Shown: piece after piece, positions 52,972-61,911 of the stretch
How the letters are laid out: each line of letters starts with the position of its first letter
How positions within the stretch are numbered: the first letter of the stretch is position 1
Source of the DNA: Sulfurovum sp.
Lineage (GTDB): Bacteria; Campylobacterota; Campylobacteria; Campylobacterales; Sulfurovaceae
Assembly: GCA_027062365.1 (NCBI GenBank)
Contig: JAMOTK010000044.1
Coordinates: 1 to 64,000, forward strand
Length of the DNA stretch: 64,000 bases
Direction: 5' to 3'
Notes under the pieces: generated by a model
Told to the model about the DNA's origin: nothing
Seen by the model: only the letters and a program-made list of their open reading frames with translations
Databases searched by the model: none
Translations under genes and position numbers: made by a program

Positions 52972-54156
52972 CTATTGTCCTTCCTTTAGGGTAAGTTGTT
53001 CTATCAATTTTTGATGTGCTAACAAATTGACTTTTGTCTGCACAGGGGGAGATACAAAATAACGACACCCTTCTTGCGTTAACAAAATATATTTGTGTTC
53101 AGGTCTATCAAAACTACCAAAAGCACATTTAATCAATAGCATAGTTGCATCACTTTTGAAAAGACGTTCAAAGTGTATAAAATACCCATCATACACCAAT
53201 GCTTCTTTGCTTAAACGCTCTTCTATCCCATGGGTATATATTACCCCATTAAAGTTAAAATCAATCTTCTCTCTTGTTTGTGTAGAAATCTCATTACACT
53301 GAACATACACATCATAAATATCTTTTTCTTGACGCAACCATCTGGCTTCATATTTGCTCGTTACTTCTAGTGCTTCATTTTTACGTATCTCTACAGCTGT
53401 TTTGGGTACAGCAAAAAACGTCTCTAATGCATACCAAAAGTAATTATCACTATCTGTACGTAGTTCTAAACGTCCCTCTTTATCAAGGACTCTCATAGAC
53501 TCAGCTAAAAAGCTTTTACTGATTACGCGTCTTTGTGGTTTTTTATCCCATGGTACAGGAAAATGTACAAAAATCTCTTGACAGATATTCGAAGGTAACA
53601 TTTCTAAAAAAAGTCTTGCATCATAATTTACTACCCAAATATTTTCAATATTTTGTAGTTCTATTTGTTTGAGTACTTGTTGGGCAGAGGGGGTATGTAT
53701 CTCTAGTCCTATAAAAAGCGTATCAGGATTTTTGTGTGCTTGGTATAAGAGATGTTTGCCAGAACCAAAGCCTACCTCAACAGATACTTTTTTTTTGGGA
53801 TACTCTATCTCTACAAAATCTTCAATTTTTTTAAAATATTTTGATGATAATAAAGCTTTCGTACTAGAGATAGCAATATTAGAAGCATAAACCTCTAACC
53901 CTAACTCTTTGGCTACTTTGCCAATGGCTTCTTTTAAAATATTGACTTTAAGAGGTCTTGTGACTTTGTCATATTTTAAAAGATAGGCTTTTTCATCTGC
54001 TTTGAGTTGAAGTAAAAACTCTTCCCCTTCGTGTTCAATACCTATGAGTATATCATCACTATTTAAGGCTTTGGAAACATGTGTCATGATAGTTGATTCG
54101 TCTATCTTTGTGGCGATAATACTGCTATCAAATGGTTTAACTTTTAAATGTGGCAT
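52972..54156 (-). CDS. trmB: tRNA (guanine-N7)-methyltransferase TrmB, extended form
   Basis: TrmB makes m7G46 in tRNA. The SAM-binding part has VEVGFGSGKHLL near residue 130, EIFVHFPVPWDKKPQRR (the PWxKxRH-like signature) and SDNYFWYALETF. The protein is 394 aa, against about 240 for most TrmB. It has roughly 120 extra N-terminal residues and a C-terminal extension, a form usual in Campylobacterota; the extra domains have no recognised function. It is coupled to ftsE by abutting ends and follows rluD. Confidence 0.9.
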   Translation of the reverse strand: MPHLKVKPFDSSIIATKIDESTIMTHVSKALNSDDILIGIEHEGEEFLLQLKADEKAYLLKYDKVTRPLKVNILKEAIGKVAKELGLEVYASNIAISSTKALLSSKYFKKIEDFVEIEYPKKKVSVEVGFGSGKHLLYQAHKNPDTLFIGLEIHTPSAQQVLKQIELQNIENIWVVNYDARLFLEMLPSNICQEIFVHFPVPWDKKPQRRVISKSFLAESMRVLDKEGRLELRTDSDNYFWYALETFFAVPKTAVEIRKNEALEVTSKYEARWLRQEKDIYDVYVQCNEISTQTREKIDFNFNGVIYTHGIEERLSKEALVYDGYFIHFERLFKSDATMLLIKCAFGSFDRPEHKYILLTQEGCRYFVSPPVQTKVNLLAHQKLIEQLTLKEGQ

Positions 54157-54181
54157 ATTTTCTACTTATTTCTATTTACTT

Positions 54182-55135
54182 TTATAATGCTAAAAAGTGT
54201 TTTTTTAATTCAAAAGGGTTAATTTTCTCTTTTAACATCTCTGGGTCAAAATATTTACTCATATAGCGTGTCATATCATCAAAAAATGGGGCTTTAAACT
54301 CCATTTTTTCACCCGTATGAGGATGGACTAAATACAGTAGATACGCGTGCAGGTTTACTCTTTGTATTTTACCTTTTTTGCTCTTAAAACCATATAAATC
54401 ATCTCCTAAAATGTGTCGACCCAAGGCATTGAGGTGTACACGTATCTGATGTGTTCTTCCAGAAAAAAGTTTAGCAGCGATGAGTTCTACCTGATACTCT
54501 GTCTGCATCAATTTAATAAACGCTGTTTTAGCACTCTTTCCATCCATGACGACATCCATTTTGAGTCTATTTTTAGCGTTTCTTCCTATGGGCTTATTGA
54601 CGATAATATCTTCTTTAAGTGGACAATCAATCAACGCAATATAATAACGCCCCATACTCTTATCTTGAAGCTGTAGGCTTAGTTTTTCATGGGCATCATT
54701 GGTCTTTGCTACGACCAATGCCCCAGTCGTTTCTTTATCGATACGGTGGACAATCCCATGACGCTCTTCACCAGAGAGGGTAGAAAGAGAAATCCCTTTA
54801 TGTATCAGCCAATCCACCAACGTAGGCTCTTTGACCGAGGGAGCAGGATGAACCACCAGTCCTGAGGGTTTATTGACCACCAAAAAATGCTCATCTTCAT
54901 ATAAAATTTCTACATCAAAATCTATAGGAGGGACAACCCTCTTTGTAGCTTCTACTATCTCATAGCTTATCTCATCGCCTTCTACAGTTTTGTAACTACT
55001 CTTAGTCATCGTTTTACCATTGACCTTAACCAAAGCATTTTTAATCAGCTTTTCAACCTGATTACGACTCACATCAAGCGTTTGAGCCAAAACTTTATCT
55101 ATCCTATCGGAGGAAGTTGTTATGAATGTTTGCAT
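54182..55135 (-). CDS. rluD: RluA/RluD-family 23S rRNA pseudouridine synthase
   Basis: This 317-aa enzyme isomerises uridine to pseudouridine in rRNA. It has an N-terminal S4 domain (RIDKVLAQTLDVSRNQVEKLI). The catalytic domain has the motif HRIDKETTG, containing the catalytic Asp, then LFSGRTHQIRVHL and HAYLLYLVHPHTGE. The layout matches RluD rather than RluC, but the site cannot be read from sequence. It lies 25 nt before trmB. Confidence 0.87.
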   Translation of the reverse strand: MQTFITTSSDRIDKVLAQTLDVSRNQVEKLIKNALVKVNGKTMTKSSYKTVEGDEISYEIVEATKRVVPPIDFDVEILYEDEHFLVVNKPSGLVVHPAPSVKEPTLVDWLIHKGISLSTLSGEERHGIVHRIDKETTGALVVAKTNDAHEKLSLQLQDKSMGRYYIALIDCPLKEDIIVNKPIGRNAKNRLKMDVVMDGKSAKTAFIKLMQTEYQVELIAAKLFSGRTHQIRVHLNALGRHILGDDLYGFKSKKGKIQRVNLHAYLLYLVHPHTGEKMEFKAPFFDDMTRYMSKYFDPEMLKEKINPFELKKHFLAL

Positions 55136-55193
55136 CTTTATCCAATCCTATGTATTTCTTATCTACGTTTTATTTTTTTGGCAATCTAATAGG

Positions 55194-55553
55194 CTAGTCA
55201 TCTTCATCTAAAAATTCATTTTTTAAATACTTTTGTAACACCCAACCTTTTTTATCTCCTACAGCCACACGACACCATACAGGATTACTATATGAAAAGT
55301 AATAACGCTTCTTTTGGGGCATAGCATCTATCTCTTTTTGGGTCACTTCTCTAATACAACCCATATTTTCTACTTTATCCCCATACGAGGCTGATGTAAA
55401 TTGCTTTTGAGATTTCAAATCAGGCTTCTCATGCAACATAAGCATCTGACACTTTTTAGGCAAATCCACAGTCAACTGCCGAGGAAGTATCCCCTCATCC
55501 CCTGCAACAACACCGATACTCACAACTATTATACTATATATTATCTTGTTCAT
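55194..55553 (-). CDS. Small periplasmic SH3-like protein
   Basis: This 119-aa protein has a signal-like N-terminus (IIYSIIVVSIGVVAGD). A domain follows with paired cysteines (CQMLML, NMGCI, WCRVAVG) and GWVLQKYLKNEF, the usual end of a bacterial SH3 domain. Such domains bind peptidoglycan or peptides in the periplasm. The gene marks the left boundary of the adjoining restriction-modification cassette. Function unknown. Confidence 0.65.
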   Translation of the reverse strand: MNKIIYSIIVVSIGVVAGDEGILPRQLTVDLPKKCQMLMLHEKPDLKSQKQFTSASYGDKVENMGCIREVTQKEIDAMPQKKRYYFSYSNPVWCRVAVGDKKGWVLQKYLKNEFLDEDD

Positions 55554-55580
55554 TTTTTATCCTTTATAAATTATTACACG

Positions 55581-56555
55581 CTATATACTAAAATCAAAAT
55601 AATATATACCTTCATCAAGTAAAGATATATTAATATCAGTTCTTCCATATTTATTTAAGTCATCAATAGATACTCTTTCTCCTAAAGGAACACCTAATCT
55701 ATGTCTAAGATATTCTCCCATTAAACTTTTTTTAGGAAATGAGCTAAATTTATTTGGATATTTTAATTTATTTTCAATTTGACTACCTTCAAGTAATCCA
55801 TTCATAGTAATTCCATCATCCCAAATAATTTCAATAATATCATTATGTCTGTTGGAACGACCACCCATATTAGTCATTGTTGTAAAATCTTGTTTTGGTG
55901 GAAATAAATTTGGATATTGTCGTATATATTCTTTTCTAATGACAAGACAAGCGTCATTGGGAGCTGTGTGTGCATTACCTTGACCCCAATTTAAACCACT
56001 TTTTAATTGAACTACTCCAGTTCTACTGTCTAATAATGATATTCTACAAAATTCCCTTGAAATTTGAATACTAGGTGTGTTAATAGTGTTAATACCATCT
56101 TTAACTTCTTGAATATCTGTACAAAGTATTGAGTTTTTCATCACTCTGTTTATATACTCATCTAATGGATTGAAAGTATCAAAAGTAGTTTCTGCTAATA
56201 TTTCTCGGTAAGGTGTAGTTAATCCATTTGTAGAAAAATTAGCTGAACCAATTAATGCATGTTGTATTTGTTTTTTATTTTTCCATATATAACATTTAGA
56301 ATGAATAGGAACAGTTGAATAATATATATTAATATTTGGTATATTGAGTTGGTGAGTTATCAAGGCTGTATGTAACCTTTTTTGAATACCTCTATCTCCA
56401 TACATTCCATAAATTACAGTACTATTTAATGGTAAATCTTTTAATCTTTCGACAGGATTTGGACCTAAATATCCAGATAAAATAATTAATTCATCAGAAC
56501 GAACTGTTTGATGTCTATGAAATATGATTTCTTCTAAGTTTGTATTAAATAACAT
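55581..56555 (-). CDS. NgoFVII-like PLD-family restriction endonuclease
   Basis: This 324-aa protein has an N-terminal phospholipase-D-type nuclease domain with the HxK motif HSKCYIW (H85, K87) and GSANFSTNG (S104, N106), matching the RE_NgoFVII group. This fold cleaves DNA without metal through a covalent histidine intermediate, as in BfiI. The C-terminal 170 residues (LNWGQGNAHTAPNDA, SNRHNDIIEIIWDDG) probably recognise the target, as the B3-like domains of BfiI/EcoRII do. It starts on the stop codon of the upstream methyltransferase (TAATG overlap), so it is made only after the modification enzymes. Specificity is not deducible. Confidence 0.8.
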   Translation of the reverse strand: MLFNTNLEEIIFHRHQTVRSDELIILSGYLGPNPVERLKDLPLNSTVIYGMYGDRGIQKRLHTALITHQLNIPNINIYYSTVPIHSKCYIWKNKKQIQHALIGSANFSTNGLTTPYREILAETTFDTFNPLDEYINRVMKNSILCTDIQEVKDGINTINTPSIQISREFCRISLLDSRTGVVQLKSGLNWGQGNAHTAPNDACLVIRKEYIRQYPNLFPPKQDFTTMTNMGGRSNRHNDIIEIIWDDGITMNGLLEGSQIENKLKYPNKFSSFPKKSLMGEYLRHRLGVPLGERVSIDDLNKYGRTDINISLLDEGIYYFDFSI

Positions 56556-57778
56556 TAAAAATACCTTTGTAATAAAATATCTATAGATTGAGCAATTTTT
56601 TTGGATAATAGAGGTGGGACAGCATTTCCTATCATCTTATAACACGCCCCTTGACTTCCTATAAATTCAAAATCATCATCAAAAGTTTGTAACCTTCCAG
56701 CTTCTCGTGGTGTAATACTTCTTGCTTGTTTATAATCAGGGTGTATATGATACAACCCATCTTTATATAAATGAGCTGTAATTGTATTACTTTGTTTATT
56801 ATAGTCTAAAACATTATATTTATGAAATGAGGATTTTTTACCAGTTTTTTGAAAATATAATGCTCGTAATGAGTCTTTATCAGGATATTTTTTTGAACCA
56901 TTTTGTACATCTAAGGCTAATTCATTAAAAATTTCTATATCTCTTTGACTATGAAATCTTGGAAAATGATTTTTTATTTTTGATTGATTATAATGAGATA
57001 CTCTTTTTTGATTTGCTTTTTCATCTTCACTTAATGGATACAGTGCTTCTAAATCTCCAATAGATTCTTTTACGGTAATTTTCTTTTCTACTTTAAAAGA
57101 GGGTAAGATATTTAAATAAAAATCATTTAGAATATCTTTTGGATTATAGCTAGTAAGATTTTTATTTATTCCAATAATAATAACTCTTTTTCGTACTTGT
57201 GGCACTCCATAGTCTGATGAATCTAATAAAGAAACTTCTTTTAGCTTTTTTGTGATTATATATCCCTCTTTTTCAAAATCCTCTCGTATTCTATCAATAA
57301 TATGAATACCATCAGGTTTTGCACTCAAAATTCCTTGTACATTTTCAAAAACAAATAATTTAGGTTTAAACTCTTTGACTACTTTTAAATAATTTTCAAA
57401 AAGATAATTTCTATAATCACATTTCATATCATTTTTATCTTGTATTCTTCCAGCTATTGAGTAGGCTTGACAAGGAGGACCACCAATAATTACATCAATA
57501 GTTGTATTTTTAATTAGCTTTTTTAAGCCTATATGTTTTCCATACTCTTCATCATCAAAACCATTTAAAAGTTCTTCCATTCTTTGTATATCAAAATGTA
57601 AAACTTTTGCATCTAAATTATCTAATCTCCATTTAGTTTTTAGTCTATTTTTCAATGTATTAACAGCATTTTTATCCCATTCTACAAAAGCAAAGGGTTT
57701 ATATTTATTGGTCTGTTCAAAACCATCGGTTAAACCACCACAACCAGCAAATAAATCTATATAATTATATTTTTTCAT
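56555..57778 (-). CDS. C5-cytosine DNA methyltransferase (second of the pair)
   Basis: This 407-aa m5C methyltransferase has motif I IDLFAGCGGL, motif IV with the nucleophile C103 in GGPPCQAYS, motif VI ENVQ, motif VIII QVRKRVIIIG, and motifs IX/X RLQTFDDDF and MIGNAVPPLL. The variable target region lies between VIII and IX. It differs clearly from the other methyltransferase (length, target region). Two m5C enzymes would be needed if the recognition site is asymmetric. It overlaps its upstream neighbour by 4 nt. Confidence 0.9.
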   Translation of the reverse strand: MKKYNYIDLFAGCGGLTDGFEQTNKYKPFAFVEWDKNAVNTLKNRLKTKWRLDNLDAKVLHFDIQRMEELLNGFDDEEYGKHIGLKKLIKNTTIDVIIGGPPCQAYSIAGRIQDKNDMKCDYRNYLFENYLKVVKEFKPKLFVFENVQGILSAKPDGIHIIDRIREDFEKEGYIITKKLKEVSLLDSSDYGVPQVRKRVIIIGINKNLTSYNPKDILNDFYLNILPSFKVEKKITVKESIGDLEALYPLSEDEKANQKRVSHYNQSKIKNHFPRFHSQRDIEIFNELALDVQNGSKKYPDKDSLRALYFQKTGKKSSFHKYNVLDYNKQSNTITAHLYKDGLYHIHPDYKQARSITPREAGRLQTFDDDFEFIGSQGACYKMIGNAVPPLLSKKIAQSIDILLQRYF

Positions 57779-58836
57779 TTATTTAAAATCTTTTTTAATT
57801 GAATTGCAATATGATAGCCTAATAAAGGAGGTACAGCATTACCTACTTGTCTATATTGTTGTGTTTTTGTACCTAAAAATAGAAAATTATCAGGAAATGA
57901 TTGTAGTCTTGCATTCTCTCTTACTGTTGGGACTCTATTAAATTTATAATGGAAATGATTTCCGTGTCCTGTATCTATTGTTTTTGATGGTTTCTGACTA
58001 TGGTATCTTGTCCAAGCTTCATTAAATTTTCTATGTTCTCCTACACCTTTTGGTAAATCTTTATGATTTCCACCCTCTGGAACTTGTGCAATAACATTTT
58101 TTACAATTTCAGTATGATTAACACTTATATGATTATAAACATATTTAGATTTTTGTCTCATATTTTTTTGATATTGAGATGTAGGTTTTGTTATATAGCT
58201 ATTTTCTACTATTCCTAAATTATCTTCTAATGTTGGTAAATCAGAAATAGCATCTTCACAACCAATATAATTATCTTTATCTAAAATTGCTTTTGGAAAT
58301 TTAAATGCTATATCTTCTTTATATAATCCAACAAAAAAGAGTCTTTTTCTAATTTGTGGTACTCCATAATTTGGAGCATATAATACCTCGGAATTATAAA
58401 TATAATTATTTTCATCAAAACTTTGTTCTATCTCTTTTTTTGCTTTACCTTTATACAAAGTAGCTAAACCAGTTACATTTTCAATGATAATAGCTTTTGG
58501 CTTTTTCTCTAAAAGTTTAGCTATTTTAAAGACAGAATAAAAAAGCTCATTTCTTTTATCATCTTCTTTACGAGAACCCGTAAGAGAGAAACCTTGACAA
58601 GGAGGTCCCGCGATAATTACATCAACACCCCCTTGATTATCAAGAAATAAAGCTATTTTTTGTAAATTTTCTTCTATGGATAAATCAAGATTAAATACTT
58701 CTGAGTTTTTATGATTATGTTTAAATGTATCTAACGCTATTTTTTCATTATCAATACCTAAAACTACATCATATCCTGCTTCTTGAAATCCATAAGAAAA
58801 TCCACCACATCCTGAAAATAAATCTAATACTTTCAC
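57775..58836 (-). CDS. C5-cytosine DNA methyltransferase (first of the pair)
   Basis: This 353-aa m5C methyltransferase starts with GTG and the motif I sequence LDLFSGCGGFSYG. It has C80 in GPPCQGFS, ENVTG (VI), QIRKRLFFVG (VIII) and QVGNAVPPLL (X). It is first in the three-gene cassette and has an AAGAAGGA ribosome-binding site. A 45-nt gap separates it from ttcA and must hold the promoter. Early expression would protect host DNA before the nuclease appears. Confidence 0.9.
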   Translation of the reverse strand: MKVLDLFSGCGGFSYGFQEAGYDVVLGIDNEKIALDTFKHNHKNSEVFNLDLSIEENLQKIALFLDNQGGVDVIIAGPPCQGFSLTGSRKEDDKRNELFYSVFKIAKLLEKKPKAIIIENVTGLATLYKGKAKKEIEQSFDENNYIYNSEVLYAPNYGVPQIRKRLFFVGLYKEDIAFKFPKAILDKDNYIGCEDAISDLPTLEDNLGIVENSYITKPTSQYQKNMRQKSKYVYNHISVNHTEIVKNVIAQVPEGGNHKDLPKGVGEHRKFNEAWTRYHSQKPSKTIDTGHGNHFHYKFNRVPTVRENARLQSFPDNFLFLGTKTQQYRQVGNAVPPLLGYHIAIQLKKILNK

Positions 58837-58881
58837 TTTTTATCCTTCTTTCAATTTATCTAAACATTATGATAAAAATAT

Positions 58882-59706
58882 TTAATCAACAATATCATCT
58901 CTATGCCAACGTGTGGGGTCTAAAAATGTATCATCGTGTATATGCTTAAAAGAAGCTCTAAACATTTTGAAGGCATCTTTATTTTTAGATTCTATCTCTG
59001 CTAACCATGCTTTGGTCGATGCTCTTGCATGGGGCATTTTTACCTCTTTTAACATTGCTGGACAGGCTTCATCTCCTATGAGTTCTAGCTTATTGTCTTC
59101 TGCAAAGGCTAGAAGTTGTGATTCTCTAGCTTGAATGAGGGGGCGTATGAGGTGGAAGCCTCGGCTTGTTTTGTAGATAGGGGCTAAGGCTCTCATACTT
59201 CCATTGTAAAACATATTCATAAAAAAGCTCTCTACCGTATCATCAAAATGGTGTCCTAAGGCTACTTTATTGAAGCCATGTTCTTCTGCAAAAGAGTATA
59301 ATGCCCCTCTTCTCATACGTGAAAAATAGCTACAAAAAGAAGAGTTTTCACGGATAGCATCTTGTGAAACATCAAAGATATTGGTCTCATACACCGTATG
59401 TTTTATCTCATACTTTTTACAATGCTCACCTAAAGAGTTGTATTGCTCTTGGGGCATACCATAGCTAATCGTACAAGCTTCAAATTCAAAGTGAAAAGGG
59501 GCATGACGTTGTATATGTTTGAGTGCATGGACTAAAGCCAGTGAATCTTTACCTCCACTAAGCCCTACGAGTATCTTATCCCCCTCGCCAATAAGCTTAA
59601 ATTCACCATTGGTTCGCCCTATAATACGCAGGAGTTTTTTACTCATAGGAAGGGTTTTGGTTTTGCTTCTTCTTGCGTTGTCCTTGTCTTTATCGTTCAA
59701 TGGCAT
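58882..59706 (-). CDS. ttcA: TtcA-like tRNA thiolation PP-loop ATPase
   Basis: TtcA puts sulfur on C32 of tRNA using an adenylating PP-loop and a [4Fe-4S] cluster. The 274-aa protein has the PP-loop LSGGKDS (49-55) and ALGHHFDDTVESFFMNMFY. In E. coli TtcA the cluster is bound by CxxC plus one Cys. Here the motif is CSYF followed by SRMRRG, so the second cysteine is Phe, with a lone later Cys in EACPAM. I recall the same change in campylobacterotal homologues, which may use another residue or lack the cluster. Its first 17 nt overlap the nucleosidase gene. Confidence 0.75.
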   Translation of the reverse strand: MPLNDKDKDNARRSKTKTLPMSKKLLRIIGRTNGEFKLIGEGDKILVGLSGGKDSLALVHALKHIQRHAPFHFEFEACTISYGMPQEQYNSLGEHCKKYEIKHTVYETNIFDVSQDAIRENSSFCSYFSRMRRGALYSFAEEHGFNKVALGHHFDDTVESFFMNMFYNGSMRALAPIYKTSRGFHLIRPLIQARESQLLAFAEDNKLELIGDEACPAMLKEVKMPHARASTKAWLAEIESKNKDAFKMFRASFKHIHDDTFLDPTRWHRDDIVD

Positions 59707-60385
59707 CCACCATAGACAAGATAAAATCAGCCGAAATCTGTGCAGAAGATTCTAAAAATGCTTCAAAATTAAAACTCGCATCCATATCTGCCGAATCAGA
59801 AATCGCTCTAAGGATAAAGAATGGTATATCTAACGAAGAACACACCACAGCCACAGAAGCCCCTTCCATCTCCAAAGCATCGGCTTTAAAGGTATCTCCT
59901 ATCCATGTTTTTCGTGCTTCATTGGCTACAAATTGGTCACCTGTAGCAATAATACCCGCTTTTAAAGTCAAGCCTTTTTCTTTGGCTACTTCTTTGGCTA
60001 TATTTCGTAAGGTAATATCCGTAGGAATACACACCTCACCCTCAGGCACAAAACCAAAAGGATGTCCAAAAGAGGTAATATCTAAATCATGTTGACATAA
60101 ACCATCAGCGATAATCAAATCACCAATTTGCAAATCATCACTAATCGCTCCTGCTACACCAGAAAAAAGAAGTGTATCACATTCAAATTTTTCTATGAGT
60201 ATCGTGGCTGTCAAGGTAGCAAATACTTTACCTATTTTAGAATACGCTACCACTACCTCTTGACCATTATACACACCCTCATAGTAGGTATTAGAAGCAT
60301 AGACGGATTCTTTAAGATTTGTAAGCTTGGCTACAATCGGTGCGATTTCTTCGGGCATTGCACCCATGATGGCTATCTTAGACAT
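59690..60385 (-). CDS. mtnN: 5'-methylthioadenosine/SAH/aminodeoxyfutalosine nucleosidase
   Basis: This 231-aa PNP/UDP-family nucleosidase removes adenine from MTA and SAH. In Campylobacterota the same enzyme also removes it from 6-amino-6-deoxyfutalosine in menaquinone synthesis, so it acts after MqnE. Motifs: MPEEIAPI near the N-terminus, FSGVAGAISDDLQIGD, ADALEMEGASVAVV with the catalytic Glu, and AISDSADM with the catalytic Asp. It lies between fabD (8-nt overlap) and ttcA (17-nt overlap). Confidence 0.92.
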   Translation of the reverse strand: MSKIAIMGAMPEEIAPIVAKLTNLKESVYASNTYYEGVYNGQEVVVAYSKIGKVFATLTATILIEKFECDTLLFSGVAGAISDDLQIGDLIIADGLCQHDLDITSFGHPFGFVPEGEVCIPTDITLRNIAKEVAKEKGLTLKAGIIATGDQFVANEARKTWIGDTFKADALEMEGASVAVVCSSLDIPFFILRAISDSADMDASFNFEAFLESSAQISADFILSMVDAIER

Positions 60386-61322
60386 TGAGTGCCTTTACTG
60401 CTTCGATGGTCGATTCTAGTGAAGCCATATCAGAGACATTAAAATGAGGTTTTTTAGTGGCTTTACGGTTAAGCCCTTTGAGTACATTACCATGACCAAA
60501 CTCAATATAACAATCTACATCATCATCAATATTTGCCATAGAATGTTTATAAAGTACAGGTTTTACCAACTGTTGAGGCAATAATTCTAAGGCTTCTGCT
60601 TTGGTATTGTACGCTTTTGCTGTGACATTAGAAATAACAGGAGCGATAAAGTCATCTTTGAGCATCTCTTTGAGCTTTGCTTCAAGTGGTGCTGAAGCAG
60701 ATGCCAAAAGTGGACAATGAGACGCTACAGACATATCTAGTAACATGGCTCTTTTTGCCTTTGCTTCTTTGAGTACTGGTACAAGTGTTTCTAAATCTTT
60801 CTTAATCCCTGCTATCACGATTTGCCCATCAGAATTATAGTTCACTGCCCATACTTGTTTACCCTCAGTTCTTTGGGCTTCACACACAGCCTCTACGCTC
60901 TCATCGCCCAATCCTAGACTAACGAGCATCCCCACTTCTTGCTTCGCACACGCTTTTGCCATAAGTTGCCCTCGTAGATTGACAAGCTCTACAGCATCCA
61001 TAGCATCCAATGCTCCAGAAGCCACCAAAGCAGTAAACTCACCCAAAGAGTGTCCCATCGTGACAGACGGTATGATACCTGTAGCCTCAGTAAAAAGTCT
61101 ATGTGCCATCGCTCCTACGAGGAGTATCGCAGGTTGTGTATATTCTGTTTCTCCCAATTGTCTATTTTCTTGAAACAATAAAGCAGAAAAATCAATCCCT
61201 GTTCTGACACTTGCATCTATAAGCATCTTTTTTGCTACTGCTGAATGGTTAAAAAAATCTTGTCCCATACCAATTGCTTGAGACCCTTGACCTGGAAATA
61301 AAAATGCACATTTGATTGACAT
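60378..61322 (-). CDS. fabD: Malonyl-CoA-acyl carrier protein transacylase FabD
   Basis: FabD loads malonyl groups onto ACP for fatty acid synthesis. The 314-aa protein has FLFPGQGSQAIGMG at the start, the active Ser in TMGHSLGEFTALVA, an Arg/Gln pair (LVNLRGQLM, NVTAKAY) and the catalytic His in VASHCPL. Length is normal. It is first in the fabD-mtnN-ttcA run, divergent from the superoxide reductase gene. Confidence 0.95.
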   Translation of the reverse strand: MSIKCAFLFPGQGSQAIGMGQDFFNHSAVAKKMLIDASVRTGIDFSALLFQENRQLGETEYTQPAILLVGAMAHRLFTEATGIIPSVTMGHSLGEFTALVASGALDAMDAVELVNLRGQLMAKACAKQEVGMLVSLGLGDESVEAVCEAQRTEGKQVWAVNYNSDGQIVIAGIKKDLETLVPVLKEAKAKRAMLLDMSVASHCPLLASASAPLEAKLKEMLKDDFIAPVISNVTAKAYNTKAEALELLPQQLVKPVLYKHSMANIDDDVDCYIEFGHGNVLKGLNRKATKKPHFNVSDMASLESTIEAVKALNV

Positions 61323-61402
61323 TGTTGTCCTTTGAGATAAATTAAAGTAATAACAGTATTTTAGCTAAAGGAGTTTAAGGATAGATAGTAGAATGCTTTG
61401 GC

Positions 61403-61408
61403 TATAAT
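61403..61408 (+). promoter_or_regulatory. -10 box of the superoxide reductase gene
   Basis: TATAAT lies about 29 nt before the ATG at 61437, in the 114-nt divergent region with fabD. No -35 consensus is seen. Confidence 0.5.
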
Positions 61409-61436
61409 CAACTTTAATCAATCTAAAGGAAATAAA

Positions 61437-61865
61437 ATGAACAGAAGAAATGTACTCAAAATAGCAGGTGTTACAGCCCTAGCTATGACTGTTAATGCCA
61501 ATGCCTCAGTAGATACTAGTGCTAAGAATCGTATAGAAATGAGTCCTAAAGACCCTAAAAAGATGGAAAAAGGTGAACTCAAACATACACCGTTAATCAC
61601 TATCAAAGACAAAGATGCCAAAGGCTATACACTTGTAGAGATTAACATCGGTCAAGGGGGTATCATCCACCCAAGCACCCCTGAGCATTGGATTGACTTT
61701 ATAGAACTCTATGCCGATGATAAACTTGTAGGCAAAAGTATCTTAGAAGCTGAAATATCAAGAGGGTATGCTTGTTTTAGCGTCAAACTAGATGCTGTTA
61801 AAACACTCAAAGCCAAAGCAGGATGTAACTTGCACGGAATTTGGACGAGTACGGTGAGCGTGTAA
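61437..61865 (+). CDS. Superoxide reductase-like protein with twin-arginine signal
   Basis: With the ATG at 61437 (AAGGA ribosome-binding site) the protein has 142 aa. It begins MNRRNVLKIAGVTALAM, a twin-arginine (Tat) signal followed by an AxA-type cleavage site near NANAS. The mature part is a neelaredoxin/desulfoferrodoxin domain with the iron ligands in order: LKHTP (His), IHPSTPEHW (two His), GCNLHG (Cys, His). Such enzymes reduce superoxide to peroxide. No N-terminal rubredoxin-like desulforedoxin site is present. Export suggests periplasmic protection; an earlier in-frame ATG would bury the signal and is not favoured. Confidence 0.8.
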   Translation: MNRRNVLKIAGVTALAMTVNANASVDTSAKNRIEMSPKDPKKMEKGELKHTPLITIKDKDAKGYTLVEINIGQGGIIHPSTPEHWIDFIELYADDKLVGKSILEAEISRGYACFSVKLDAVKTLKAKAGCNLHGIWTSTVSV

Positions 61866-61911
61866 TAAAAGTGAATAATAATTTTAGTAGGCTCTTATAG
61901 ATGAAATCTAC

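Noticed and set aside
61239-61251. 13-bp match to the MITE terminal repeat inside fabD
   Set aside because: It encodes conserved FabD residues (NHSAVA), has no partner repeat and is most likely coincidence.
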